A stretch of 62,550 nt of DNA, from positions 125,940 through 188,489 of the forward strand of contig JAFDYD010000024.1 in NCBI GenBank assembly GCA_018267615.1. The letters run 5' to 3'. Shown here in pieces: positions 17,272 through 24,634 of the stretch. The position numbers and the translations under genes are program-made. Source of the stretch: Bacteroidota bacterium (GTDB lineage Bacteria > Bacteroidota > Bacteroidia > Chitinophagales > Chitinophagaceae). Every line of letters starts with the position of its first letter. The first letter of the stretch is position 1. Below the pieces are notes generated by a model that worked only from the letters and a program-made list of their open reading frames with translations, ran no database searches and was not told the origin of the DNA.

Positions 17272-17946
17272 ATGCCAAAAGTCAAATTACCACGTAAAAG
17301 TACGGCCATCGACATGACGGCTATGTGTGATGTGGCTTTCCTGCTTTTATCGTTCTTCATCCTGGTGGCGAAATTTAAACCACCGGAAAATTTAACGGTA
17401 ACGACTCCTACTTCTGTTTCCACGAAAGTGGCTCCGGAAAAAGATGTGGTCATGATCACCATCGATAAAGAAGGCAAAGTATATTTTTCCGTTTCTGATG
17501 TCAACAAATCTCAGAAAACGGAAATCATCAACTCCATCAATTCAGCAAAAAATCTTGGATTGACGGATCCGGAAAAAGCAAGTTTCGCGAACAACCCGGC
17601 TTCCTATATCGGAACACCATTCAGCCAGCTGAAATCATATCTTTCAAAAGATGCTGAAGAATTGAAAAAAATCGTGTTGCCCGGTATACCTGTTAAAGAT
17701 TCTACGAACAATGAACTGATTGAATGGATGAGAGCAGCAGCAAGCGCTTTCCAGGGAGGCAAAATGAATATTGTTGTTCGCGGTGATGATGCGGCGAAAT
17801 ATCCTTCCTTCCAGGGAGTGATCAATGCATTTAAGAAAAATGACCAGATGAAATTTCAGATCGTAACCAATCCCGTTGCGGTTCCTAAAGGAACTGAATT
17901 ATTTAAGATCAATGAAGCAACAGGTACAAAAGGTTCGACAGAGTAA
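17272..17946 (+). CDS. exbD: ExbD/TolR family biopolymer transport protein (first copy)
   Basis: ExbD spans the inner membrane once inside the ExbB pore. The 224-residue product has a short basic N terminus, then the single helix AMCDVAFLLLSFFILVA (about 18-34) with the proton-relay aspartate D20, and a periplasmic domain. The periplasmic part is longer than in the second copy (224 versus 177 residues), with an insert around 70-150. Two ExbD paralogues in tandem are common in Bacteroidetes. Confidence 0.93.
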   Translation: MPKVKLPRKSTAIDMTAMCDVAFLLLSFFILVAKFKPPENLTVTTPTSVSTKVAPEKDVVMITIDKEGKVYFSVSDVNKSQKTEIINSINSAKNLGLTDPEKASFANNPASYIGTPFSQLKSYLSKDAEELKKIVLPGIPVKDSTNNELIEWMRAAASAFQGGKMNIVVRGDDAAKYPSFQGVINAFKKNDQMKFQIVTNPVAVPKGTELFKINEATGTKGSTE

Positions 17947-17980
17947 AACAATTTTAATCATTTTTTAAAAAAGTTTTTTT

Positions 17981-18514
17981 ATGGCTGAAATGGATACCTC
18001 GGGTGGTGGGGGACATAAAAAAGGACCAGGCGTAAAAAAAGGAAAGAAACTTTCAACCAGGATCGACCTTACACCAATGGTGGATCTGGGTTTCCTTTTG
18101 ATTACCTTCTTTATTTTTACCACAACCATGAGCCAGCCCACAGCGATGCGCTTATTCCTGCCAAAGGATGTTGATAAACCCGAAGAGCAGAATAAAGTAA
18201 AATCGTCCGCTGTTCTCACCATCATGCTCGGTAAAAATGATCTCGTGTATTATTATGAAGGTGATGATCCAACCAAATTGCAATCTTCCAACTACAAAGC
18301 AATCCGTGATGTTATCATCGATAAAAAGAAGAGAACAGATCCGAAAGATTTTGTAGTGGTACTCAAACCTACACAGGATGCGAGTTACAAAAACACAGTG
18401 AATATCCTCGACGAAATGACGATAGACGCTGTAAAAAGATATGCAATGGTTGATATCTCTGCTCCTGAATACCAGTTGATCACTGCCACCGAAGCAGCAA
18501 ATGGTGTGAAGTAA
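17981..18514 (+). CDS. exbD: ExbD/TolR family biopolymer transport protein (second copy)
   Basis: Second ExbD paralogue of the cluster, 177 residues. It starts with a glycine/lysine-rich cytoplasmic tail (GGGGHKKGPGVKKGKK), then RIDLTPMVDLGFLLITFFIFTT with the pore aspartate, then a periplasmic domain. It starts 34 bases after the first exbD and is clearly co-transcribed. The two copies differ strongly outside the helix, so they probably have separate roles in a mixed ExbB-ExbD complex rather than being a recent duplication. Confidence 0.93.
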   Translation: MAEMDTSGGGGHKKGPGVKKGKKLSTRIDLTPMVDLGFLLITFFIFTTTMSQPTAMRLFLPKDVDKPEEQNKVKSSAVLTIMLGKNDLVYYYEGDDPTKLQSSNYKAIRDVIIDKKKRTDPKDFVVVLKPTQDASYKNTVNILDEMTIDAVKRYAMVDISAPEYQLITATEAANGVK

Positions 18515-18575
18515 GGATTGCGGGGCTTGTAGAAAGAATTTAATTATTTTGAGTTAAGCAATAAACCATTTTACG

Positions 18576-19394
18576 ATGGACATTAATAAAATTTTGAACG
18601 CAGACATTCTCGATATCATATTCGAGGGACGTAACAAAGACTATGGAGCGTACGAGCTGCGGAAAACTTACAATCGGCGCCTGCGTGCTGCACTGCTTGG
18701 CACTGCTTCCGTTGTAGCCTTGCTCTTCATTGGATTTTTGGTGAGCCATTTATCCGGTGGAAATAAAAAGGCAGCAATGGTTGTGCAGGACGTGCAATTG
18801 GAAGATATCAAAGAGGAAAAGAAAAATGAACCTCCTCCGCCTCCTCCTCCAAAAGTAGAACCACCGAAAGTGGAAATGGCAAAATTCACACCTCCGAAAA
18901 TCGTAAAAGATGAGGAAGTGAAAGAAGAAGAAAAGCCACCGGAAGTGGAAAAACTGGAAGATACCAAAATCGGTACCGTTAACCAGGAAGGTATTAAAGA
19001 TGAAGGCATCACTGCTCCACCTGTTTCTGATAACAAAGGTGTAGTGGAAGCTCCGAAGGATAATGAAGATTATGATAAGACTTTTACAAAAGTGGAAATC
19101 GAATCTGATTATCCCGGCGGTCCCGGTGCATGGCAACGTTATCTCAGTAAAAATCTTCACTATCCAGATGAAGCAGTGAACAACGAAATCCAGGGAGATG
19201 TAGTTGTGCAGTTCATCGTGGATAAAGAAGGAAATGTGAGTGATGTAGAAGCCATCAGCGGCCCTGCTGAATTGAGAGATGAAGCGGTGCGCGTAATTAA
19301 GAAAAGTGGTAAATGGACACCAGCCATTCAAAATGGACGCCAGGTAAAATCTTACAAGAAGCAGCCGATCAAATTCAGATTGGAAGCGCAGTAA
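18576..19394 (+). CDS. tonB: TonB family energy transducer (first copy)
   Basis: TonB links the inner-membrane motor to outer-membrane receptors. The 272-residue product has a Bacteroidetes-type cytoplasmic N terminus (DIIFEGRNKDYGAYELRKTY, about 13-32), one helix (about 38-58), a proline-rich stretch with seven consecutive prolines (about 86-100), an acidic/lysine linker, and the C-terminal TonB domain (about 178-272) with YPDEA, GDVVVQFIVDKEGNVSDV and KWTPAIQNGRQVKS. An intrinsic terminator lies 25 bases after the stop. Confidence 0.94.
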   Translation: MDINKILNADILDIIFEGRNKDYGAYELRKTYNRRLRAALLGTASVVALLFIGFLVSHLSGGNKKAAMVVQDVQLEDIKEEKKNEPPPPPPPKVEPPKVEMAKFTPPKIVKDEEVKEEEKPPEVEKLEDTKIGTVNQEGIKDEGITAPPVSDNKGVVEAPKDNEDYDKTFTKVEIESDYPGGPGAWQRYLSKNLHYPDEAVNNEIQGDVVVQFIVDKEGNVSDVEAISGPAELRDEAVRVIKKSGKWTPAIQNGRQVKSYKKQPIKFRLEAQ

Positions 19395-19419
19395 TAAAAA
19401 TTATTGTTGAAAATTTTTC

Positions 19420-19455
19420 AATGTGCGAACTCAAAAAAGTTCGCACATTTTTTTT
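19420..19455 (+). terminator. Intrinsic terminator after the first tonB
   Basis: A perfect 11-base stem (AATGTGCGAAC / GTTCGCACATT) with an 8-base loop, followed by a run of eight T residues. It separates the two tonB genes, so the second copy probably depends on read-through or its own promoter. Confidence 0.85.
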
Positions 19456-19460
19456 GCGTT

Positions 19461-19525
19461 CTACTTTGCGAATTCGCGCCTTTGCGAGAAAAATGTTCTC
19501 GCAAAGGCGCGAAGACGCAAAGTAG
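19461..19525. repeat. CGCAAAG-word inverted repeat between the two tonB genes
   Basis: 30-base arms (19461-19490 and 19496-19525) with two mismatches and a 5-base spacer, built from TTTGCG/CGCAAA words (CTACTTTGCG ... CGCAAAGTAG at the ends). It follows directly after the terminator and resembles the nuoF-nuoG junction repeat and the core of the element at 61166-61307. Confidence 0.85.
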
Positions 19526-19596
19526 AGGAAAGTTAAATTCAGAAAAACGTTGTGGAAATTTTTTTGCGCAGAATCTTATTTACAAAACCACTAACT

Positions 19597-20412
19597 ATGG
19601 AAGTAAATAAAATTCTACAAGCCGATGTCCTCGATATTATTTTCGAAGGACGCAACAAAGATTATGGTGCCTACCAATTAAGAAAAACATACGACAGGCG
19701 ATTGCGCAATGCATTAATCGGAACCGCATCTGTCGTTGCATTATTATGTGCAGGATGGCTGATCAGGGGAATGCATAAAGGCGGAACAAAAATCGCGTTG
19801 ATCGGACCAGACGTTACACTGGAAGTTTTTCCCCCGGATAAAAAAATTGAAATGCCCCCTGCAGTAAAAATTGAAAAGCCACCAGTGCAAACTGTAAAAT
19901 TTAATGTTCCGAAAATTGTTAAGGAAGATGTGAAACAAGATGAGCGTCCACCCGAAATAAAAGAAATTGAAAACTCAAAAATTGGCAATATAAATGTTGC
20001 AGGCGATATAGATAAAGATATCGTTGCCCCGCCCGGTATAGATGGAAAAGGAGTGATAGAAGCACCAAAAGATAATGCTGATTACGATAATGGTATATTC
20101 ATTGGTGTGCAGGTTCAATCCGAATATCCCGGAGGCATTGCGGCATGGATGCGATATCTCAGTAAAAATTTGCAATATCCTGATCAGGCAATACAAGATA
20201 ATATACAAGGTGATGTCTTGGTGCAATTCGTTGTTGACAAAGAAGGAAACGTAAGTGATGTGCAGGCTCTCAGCGGACCGGATGAACTCAGAGATGAAGC
20301 AATCCGCGTCATCAAAAAAAGCGGCAAGTGGACTGTCGCCATTCAAAATGGACACCAGGTAAAATCATATAAAAAGCAACCGATAAAATTTCGGCTGGCA
20401 AGTGAAAATTAG
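19597..20412 (+). CDS. tonB: TonB family energy transducer (second copy)
   Basis: Close paralogue of the preceding tonB (271 residues from the ATG at 19597). It has the same N-terminal DIIFEGRNKDYGAYQLRKTY block, one helix (about 37-56), a proline/lysine linker that lacks the polyproline run of copy one, and a C-terminal TonB domain with YPDQA, GDVLVQFVVDKEGNVSDV and KWTVAIQNGHQVKS. The colinear similarity over the whole length shows a local duplication. The in-frame extension up to 19552 was rejected because it reads from the repeat region and breaks the alignment with copy one. Confidence 0.93.
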   Translation: MEVNKILQADVLDIIFEGRNKDYGAYQLRKTYDRRLRNALIGTASVVALLCAGWLIRGMHKGGTKIALIGPDVTLEVFPPDKKIEMPPAVKIEKPPVQTVKFNVPKIVKEDVKQDERPPEIKEIENSKIGNINVAGDIDKDIVAPPGIDGKGVIEAPKDNADYDNGIFIGVQVQSEYPGGIAAWMRYLSKNLQYPDQAIQDNIQGDVLVQFVVDKEGNVSDVQALSGPDELRDEAIRVIKKSGKWTVAIQNGHQVKSYKKQPIKFRLASEN

Positions 20413-20513
20413 AAGGTTTGAACCATGATTAAAGGATTGAAGGATTAGCATGATAAGAGTTCGCATAAATAAAGAGAATGAATGATCGCGATGGCTCGCC
20501 GTAAAAAATAGCG

Positions 20514-20677
20514 CGTCATTTCGAATCCGCCAGCAGCGACTAACATTATTTTTAATGTTATGGCGGATGAGAAATCCCCAGCTATACATTGGAATTTTCC
20601 AACTAATTAGCCGGGGATTTCTCATCCGCCGAAATATGCATTCATGTGAAGCCGCTGCTGGCGGATTCGAAATGACG
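20514..20677. repeat. Nested inverted-repeat element with perfect 25-base ends
   Basis: Outer arms 20514-20538 and 20653-20677 are exact reverse complements (ends CGTCATTTCGAATCC). Inside them a second pair of arms (20562-20584 and 20608-20630, GGCGGATGAGAAATCCCC core) is nearly perfect. A small exact hairpin (TAACATTA/TAATGTTA, 20541-20560) lies between the left arms. There is no coding capacity. It looks like a REP- or MITE-type dispersed palindrome. Confidence 0.85.
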
Positions 20678-20684
20678 TTCGTTC

Positions 20685-20725
20685 TACGATCCTTTGCGCC
20701 TTTGCGTCTTTGCGCGCCATTTCCT
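20685..20725. repeat. CTTTGCG word repeat (single arm)
   Basis: CCTTTGCGCC, TTTGCGTC and TTTGCGCG words in a row, next to the nested element. No complementary arm is found nearby. Confidence 0.6.
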
Positions 20726-20820
20726 TTCCCAACAAAATGCAGGCAACGGATTCAAAATCCCGTAGACGTTCATGACAATCCTCTAATCCTTTCATCACGG
20801 TTCAAACGCCCTACATTTCC

Positions 20821-20828
20821 TAAGTTTG
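20821..20828 (+). promoter_or_regulatory. Possible -7 promoter box for mnmE
   Basis: TAAGTTTG, followed by CA, matches the Bacteroidetes TAnnTTTG box and lies 16 bases before the mnmE start codon, implying a nearly leaderless transcript. No clear -33 TTTG is seen. Confidence 0.45.
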
Positions 20829-20844
20829 CAACAAAATTCTCTGC

Positions 20845-22308
20845 ATGCTCGGCAAACTTTCCGGTTGGGATGATACCATCGTCGCACTCGCCACACCACC
20901 AGGAGTGGGCGCCATCGGCGTTATTCGTCTCAGCGGAAAAAAAAGTATTGAAATCGTCAATGAGTTATTCCACGCAAAAGATTTGACACAACAAGCCTCA
21001 CATACATTACACGTCGGTACTTTAAAAGAAGGAAAAAATATTTTGGATGAAGTAGTGGTGTCATTGTACAAATCACCCAAATCATATACAGGAGAAGATG
21101 TAGTAGAAGTATCCTGTCACGGTTCACCCTTTGTGCAGGAAAAAATTCTCGAATCACTTTTGAAACAGGGAGCACGCATGGCCAAACCCGGAGAATTTAC
21201 ACAAAGAGCATTCCTGCACGGAAAATTAGATCTCGCGCAGGCAGAAGCAGTCGCCGATTTAATCGCCAGCAATGCAGAAGCCGCGCGCAAATCCGCATTG
21301 CATACCATGCGCGGTGGATTCTCGCACGAGTTGCAACAACTGAGAGAAAGACTTTTGAATTTCTCCGCACTCATTGAATTGGAATTGGATTTTTCGCAGG
21401 AAGATGTCGAGTTCGCCGATAGAAAACAATTCTATCAACTTATCAACGAAGCAGAAACTACAACCAATAGACTATTGGAATCATTCCAACTTGGCAACGT
21501 GATACGCAATGGTGTGCAAGCAGCGATTGTTGGCAAACCCAACGCAGGAAAATCGACATTACTCAATGCATTGTTGAATGAAGACCGCGCCATCGTCAGC
21601 GAAATCGCCGGCACCACCCGCGATACCATCGAAGAACTCATCAATATCGAAGGCATTTTATTCCGGTTGATCGATACCGCAGGAATTCGCCAGCATACCA
21701 GCAGTGATATCGAAAGCATGGGCGTTGCACGCAGCATGGAAAAAATTGAACAGGCAGATGTGGTGATACATTTGTTTGATGTGAATGATGAAGCAGTAAG
21801 TGGCGAGTGGCTAGTGGCGAATCATGTACGCGATGAGCTATTAGCAATGGGCAATAGGCAATTGGCGATGGTGAATAGTGAGTTGGATGATCATACAGTG
21901 ATAGCAAACGACAAGTCCGATAAATTTATTTATGTCGGCAACAAAACCGATACCATCGGCAGTGAAGCGGCACAAAAAAAATTCAGTAATATCCCCGGCG
22001 CTATTTTTATTTCCGCGCGAGAAGGAGCCGGAATAGATACATTAAAAAAAGCACTTGCCGCACATGTGCTTCATGGCAAATCCCAACCCGAAGGAACCAT
22101 CATCACCAATGCACGTCACTACCATGCGCTACAGCAGGTATCACTATCGTTGATGGATATACGAAAAGGGCTGGATGAAAAACTCTCTGGCGATTTGCTG
22201 GCGCTCGATATCCGGCGTTGTTTGCATTATTTGGGAGAGATCACTGGTGAGGTGACCAATGAGGAACAGTTGGGGGTTATCTTCGGACGCTTTTGTATTG
22301 GGAAATAA
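20845..22308 (+). CDS. mnmE: tRNA modification GTPase MnmE
   Basis: MnmE, with MnmG, installs the 5-carboxymethylaminomethyl group on wobble uridine 34 of several tRNAs. The 487-residue product has the N-terminal folate-binding domain, the helical domain, an inserted G domain (P-loop GKPNAGKSTLLNALL, DTAG with IRQHTSSDIESMG, NKTD) and the C-terminal CIGK motif. It is about 30 residues longer than usual. The extra residues (about 319-348) are encoded by tandem 7-base repeats between the G3 and G4 motifs. The domain remains open and complete, so it is probably functional. Confidence 0.95.
   Translation: MLGKLSGWDDTIVALATPPGVGAIGVIRLSGKKSIEIVNELFHAKDLTQQASHTLHVGTLKEGKNILDEVVVSLYKSPKSYTGEDVVEVSCHGSPFVQEKILESLLKQGARMAKPGEFTQRAFLHGKLDLAQAEAVADLIASNAEAARKSALHTMRGGFSHELQQLRERLLNFSALIELELDFSQEDVEFADRKQFYQLINEAETTTNRLLESFQLGNVIRNGVQAAIVGKPNAGKSTLLNALLNEDRAIVSEIAGTTRDTIEELINIEGILFRLIDTAGIRQHTSSDIESMGVARSMEKIEQADVVIHLFDVNDEAVSGEWLVANHVRDELLAMGNRQLAMVNSELDDHTVIANDKSDKFIYVGNKTDTIGSEAAQKKFSNIPGAIFISAREGAGIDTLKKALAAHVLHGKSQPEGTIITNARHYHALQQVSLSLMDIRKGLDEKLSGDLLALDIRRCLHYLGEITGEVTNEEQLGVIFGRFCIGK
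21799..21888 (+). repeat. Heptamer-repeat insertion inside mnmE
   Basis: Two tandem blocks of 7-base units lie in the coding sequence. 21799-21826 holds AGTGGCG, AGTGGCT, AGTGGCG, AATCATG. 21840-21888 holds ATTAGCA, ATGGGCA, ATAGGCA, ATTGGCG, ATGGTGA, ATAGTGA, GTTGGAT. Because 7 is not a multiple of 3, each unit is read in a new frame, yet the ORF stays open. Confidence 0.8.
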
Positions 22309-22342
22309 TATGTAGTTGTGTTGCAGGTATCATGGGTTTAAT

Positions 22343-22424
22343 AAATTATTTTCTTAAATAAATTTGCGACTCAGTATCCGCATAGTGCCGCAATAAAAGT
22401 ACAAAGAATTGGATAAGGTGCGGC
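22343..22424. repeat. Dispersed direct repeat, copy 1
   Basis: Shares at least 20 identical bases (ATTATTTTCTTAAATAAATT core) and a longer degenerate match (TATCCGCA.AGT.CCGCAATA..AGT) with 40038-40122. Non-coding, just after mnmE. Confidence 0.7.
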
Positions 22425-22482
22425 CGTGAATCAGCGGCGAAGAAGTTGAATTAGCTAACAAGCCTTTCTCATTCCCTATGGA

Positions 22483-22517
22483 TGTCCGTCGATTTTATAA
22501 ATCCGTTTGTCGTTTAT
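22483..22517 (+). promoter_or_regulatory. Candidate LytTR-regulator binding site upstream of the NHL-repeat lipoprotein
   Basis: Two half-sites 21 bases apart: ATGTCCGTCGATT starting at 22483 and CCGTTTGTCGTTT starting at 22504. LytTR regulators such as AlgR bind CCGTTCGTC-like sequences, usually as direct repeats about two helix turns apart. The same paired site occurs at 27524. A TAATTTTG box (22545-22552) follows at a distance suitable for activation. Confidence 0.55.
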
Positions 22518-22544
22518 TCAGCTACCCAACATACGCAGTGCAAT

Positions 22545-22552
22545 AATTTTGG
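22545..22552 (+). promoter_or_regulatory. Possible -7 promoter box for the NHL-repeat lipoprotein gene
   Basis: TAATTTTG matches TAnnTTTG exactly, 38 bases before the start codon at 22590 and 41 bases after the start of the downstream LytTR-like half-site. There is no -33 TTTG, as expected for an activated promoter. Confidence 0.45.
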
Positions 22553-22589
22553 TAAATCTTTCACTTTGTACATTGCCAAAATTAAAGTT

Positions 22590-23627
22590 ATGCGCTACAA
22601 AATATTTTTTCCGCTGTTGTTGTTGATCTTGAATATTTTTTTTCAATCCTGTAGCAAAAGCAGTCCTACCAATAATAATTCCGGGAATGGCGGGAATGAT
22701 ACCATCATCAGTCCGCCGTCAAAATATGTGGTGGATACTTATGCCGGCGATGGCATACAGGGAACCATTTCAGATCCTCAACAATTATGCATCGATTCAA
22801 AAGGTGTTTTGTATGTTTCGGAAACGGGACATAATTGCATCAAAAAAATTGATCCGGTATTGCAGACCATCGGACTTTTTGCAGGTCTGTATGACAACCC
22901 AGGTTGTGCAGATGATCCTTTTGGATCGGGAACTCCTTCACTCACTTTCCCGGGCAATTTATTTATAAATAAGGATGACCAGATTTTTATCGGTGATTAT
23001 GGCTGCGCAAAACTTAAAGTTGCAAACACAACAGGCATGCTTTCTACATTGGACTATAACAACCCAAACAATCTTTTTCCGGATGTTAGTGCAATTACAC
23101 AGGACCCGGTCGGCAATATATTTTTAGCAGGGACTTACGATGGAGTATACGAAATACGCGCCTCCGACCAGGTGTTGGTGAGTGTGATCAATGGAACTGA
23201 AACCGGCATCATCAGTTCAATGGCCATGGGTCCGGGTGCAGAGAATGTATATGTTTCGGCGAAGCATTCCATAATAAGAATTTACAGTGGTCAAGCCACA
23301 ACAATTGCAGGAGATAGTCTGGGAGATCGTGACGGTGTAGGAGCAGCCGCTTCGTTTGGAGGGGCTATGTCAATTTGCACTGGAAGCGACGGCACTATTT
23401 ATGTTGCGGATACGTACAATAACAAAATACGTGCGGTGAGTCCGAATGGACAGGTAACTACCATTGCCGGTGATGGACATTCGGGATTTGTAAATGGCCC
23501 GGGCGACAAAGCCGAATTTGCGGGTCCCAGCGGCATTGCGTTCACCACTTCAGGAGGGAATAATATTCTATATGTAAGCGACAATGGGAACAGTTTGATT
23601 CGTAAAATAACTTTTCCCAATAAATAA
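22590..23627 (+). CDS. NHL-repeat beta-propeller lipoprotein
   Basis: A probable surface or periplasmic lipoprotein of 345 residues. The N terminus MRYKIFFPLLLLILNIFFQSC is a signal peptide with a lipobox-like FQSC, followed by a Ser/Asn/Gly-rich spacer. The rest consists of repeated blade motifs such as TYAGDG, LCIDSKGVLYVSETGHNCIKKI, IYVADTYNNKIRAV and GPSGIAFTTSGGNNILYVSDNGNSLIRKI, typical of NHL six-bladed propellers that bind proteins or ligands. The ATG at 22590 was chosen over 22482 because it creates the signal peptide. Candidate LytTR sites lie upstream. Confidence 0.88.
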   Translation: MRYKIFFPLLLLILNIFFQSCSKSSPTNNNSGNGGNDTIISPPSKYVVDTYAGDGIQGTISDPQQLCIDSKGVLYVSETGHNCIKKIDPVLQTIGLFAGLYDNPGCADDPFGSGTPSLTFPGNLFINKDDQIFIGDYGCAKLKVANTTGMLSTLDYNNPNNLFPDVSAITQDPVGNIFLAGTYDGVYEIRASDQVLVSVINGTETGIISSMAMGPGAENVYVSAKHSIIRIYSGQATTIAGDSLGDRDGVGAAASFGGAMSICTGSDGTIYVADTYNNKIRAVSPNGQVTTIAGDGHSGFVNGPGDKAEFAGPSGIAFTTSGGNNILYVSDNGNSLIRKITFPNK

Positions 23628-23880
23628 TTTCTTCGAATGAAGGAAATGAATTTCCACTGCAGGTCTTTGAATGATGGAAGCAATGCTAGTAACTAACGCA
23701 AAAGGATAAACGCACTTATATCGGGTCCACTATGATCTACATTATTTCGGCCAATTATTCGACCAGTATTATAGCTTCGATGAATGAGTAAAGTTTTTTG
23801 TATATTCATATTGCGCAGGAACATTCTTTCGTATACATATCTACGTGAATTAAATTATTGTAAACGACGACTGATATAAT

Positions 23881-24594
23881 ATGAACGATTCATTGCTTCG
23901 ATACCTAATCCTGGATGATGATGAGCTTGCCCGGCTGGCGATAGAAACGGAAGCAAGAAAATATTCTTTCCTTGAGAAAATCGCGTCATGCGCACATCCG
24001 CTCGAAGCTGCAGAAATCATTAATACTTCACACCCGGATATTGTTTTCCTGGATATTGAAATGCCCGACGTTTCCGGTTTGGAAATGATCCGGATGAAAT
24101 ATCTACATAATGCACTCCCGGTCCTGATTACGTCCCATCCTGAATTTGCGGTTGAGAGCTATGACCTCGATGCATTTGATTATTTGATAAAACCTATTTC
24201 CGCAGAACGGTTTGCACGCTGCGCACAACGTTTGCAAAGTTTTTGTGAGATGCGTACCAAAGCATGGGCCTTTGAAAATGAACAGGAGGCCGACTGCATC
24301 GTCGTGAAGCAGGGACACGATAAATATAAATTACCCATCAATGAAATTTTATACTTGGAGGCGATGAAAGATTATACGAAGATCAAAACCAACAGCGGTC
24401 AATATTTGGTGTTAACCACCTTAATTGGTATCTTAGATAAGTTGCCGCGAGATATTTTTGTGCGTGTGCATCGCAGTTATGTTGTGAACTGCGAGAAAGT
24501 GGATGCAGTGAAAAAAAATACGATTCACGTACAGGCACAAACGCTACCCGTTGGCAAATCCTACAGGGATTCGGTAAAATCACTATTCGGCTGA
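23881..24594 (+). CDS. LytTR-family response regulator
   Basis: A two-component response regulator. The 237-residue product has a receiver domain (about 6-125) with the acidic pocket D12-D14, phospho-acceptor D58 in VFLDIEMPD and the KPIS lysine. It is followed by a LytTR DNA-binding domain (about 140-237) with ILYLEAMKDYTKIKT and FVRVHRSYVVNCEKVDAV. The histidine kinase gene follows 40 bases downstream on the same strand, so the pair is very likely co-transcribed. Likely targets are the two genes flanking the pair, which carry matching paired sites upstream. Confidence 0.95.
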   Translation: MNDSLLRYLILDDDELARLAIETEARKYSFLEKIASCAHPLEAAEIINTSHPDIVFLDIEMPDVSGLEMIRMKYLHNALPVLITSHPEFAVESYDLDAFDYLIKPISAERFARCAQRLQSFCEMRTKAWAFENEQEADCIVVKQGHDKYKLPINEILYLEAMKDYTKIKTNSGQYLVLTTLIGILDKLPRDIFVRVHRSYVVNCEKVDAVKKNTIHVQAQTLPVGKSYRDSVKSLFG

Positions 24595-24634
24595 CCTCCG
24601 GAAAAGTTTTCCATGACACCTTAATCATGATTTA

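Noticed and set aside
18750..19331. 193-residue minus-strand ORF opposite tonB
   Set aside because: It is an antisense shadow of the proline- and lysine-rich tonB linker, rich in Phe and Arg codons, with no domain.
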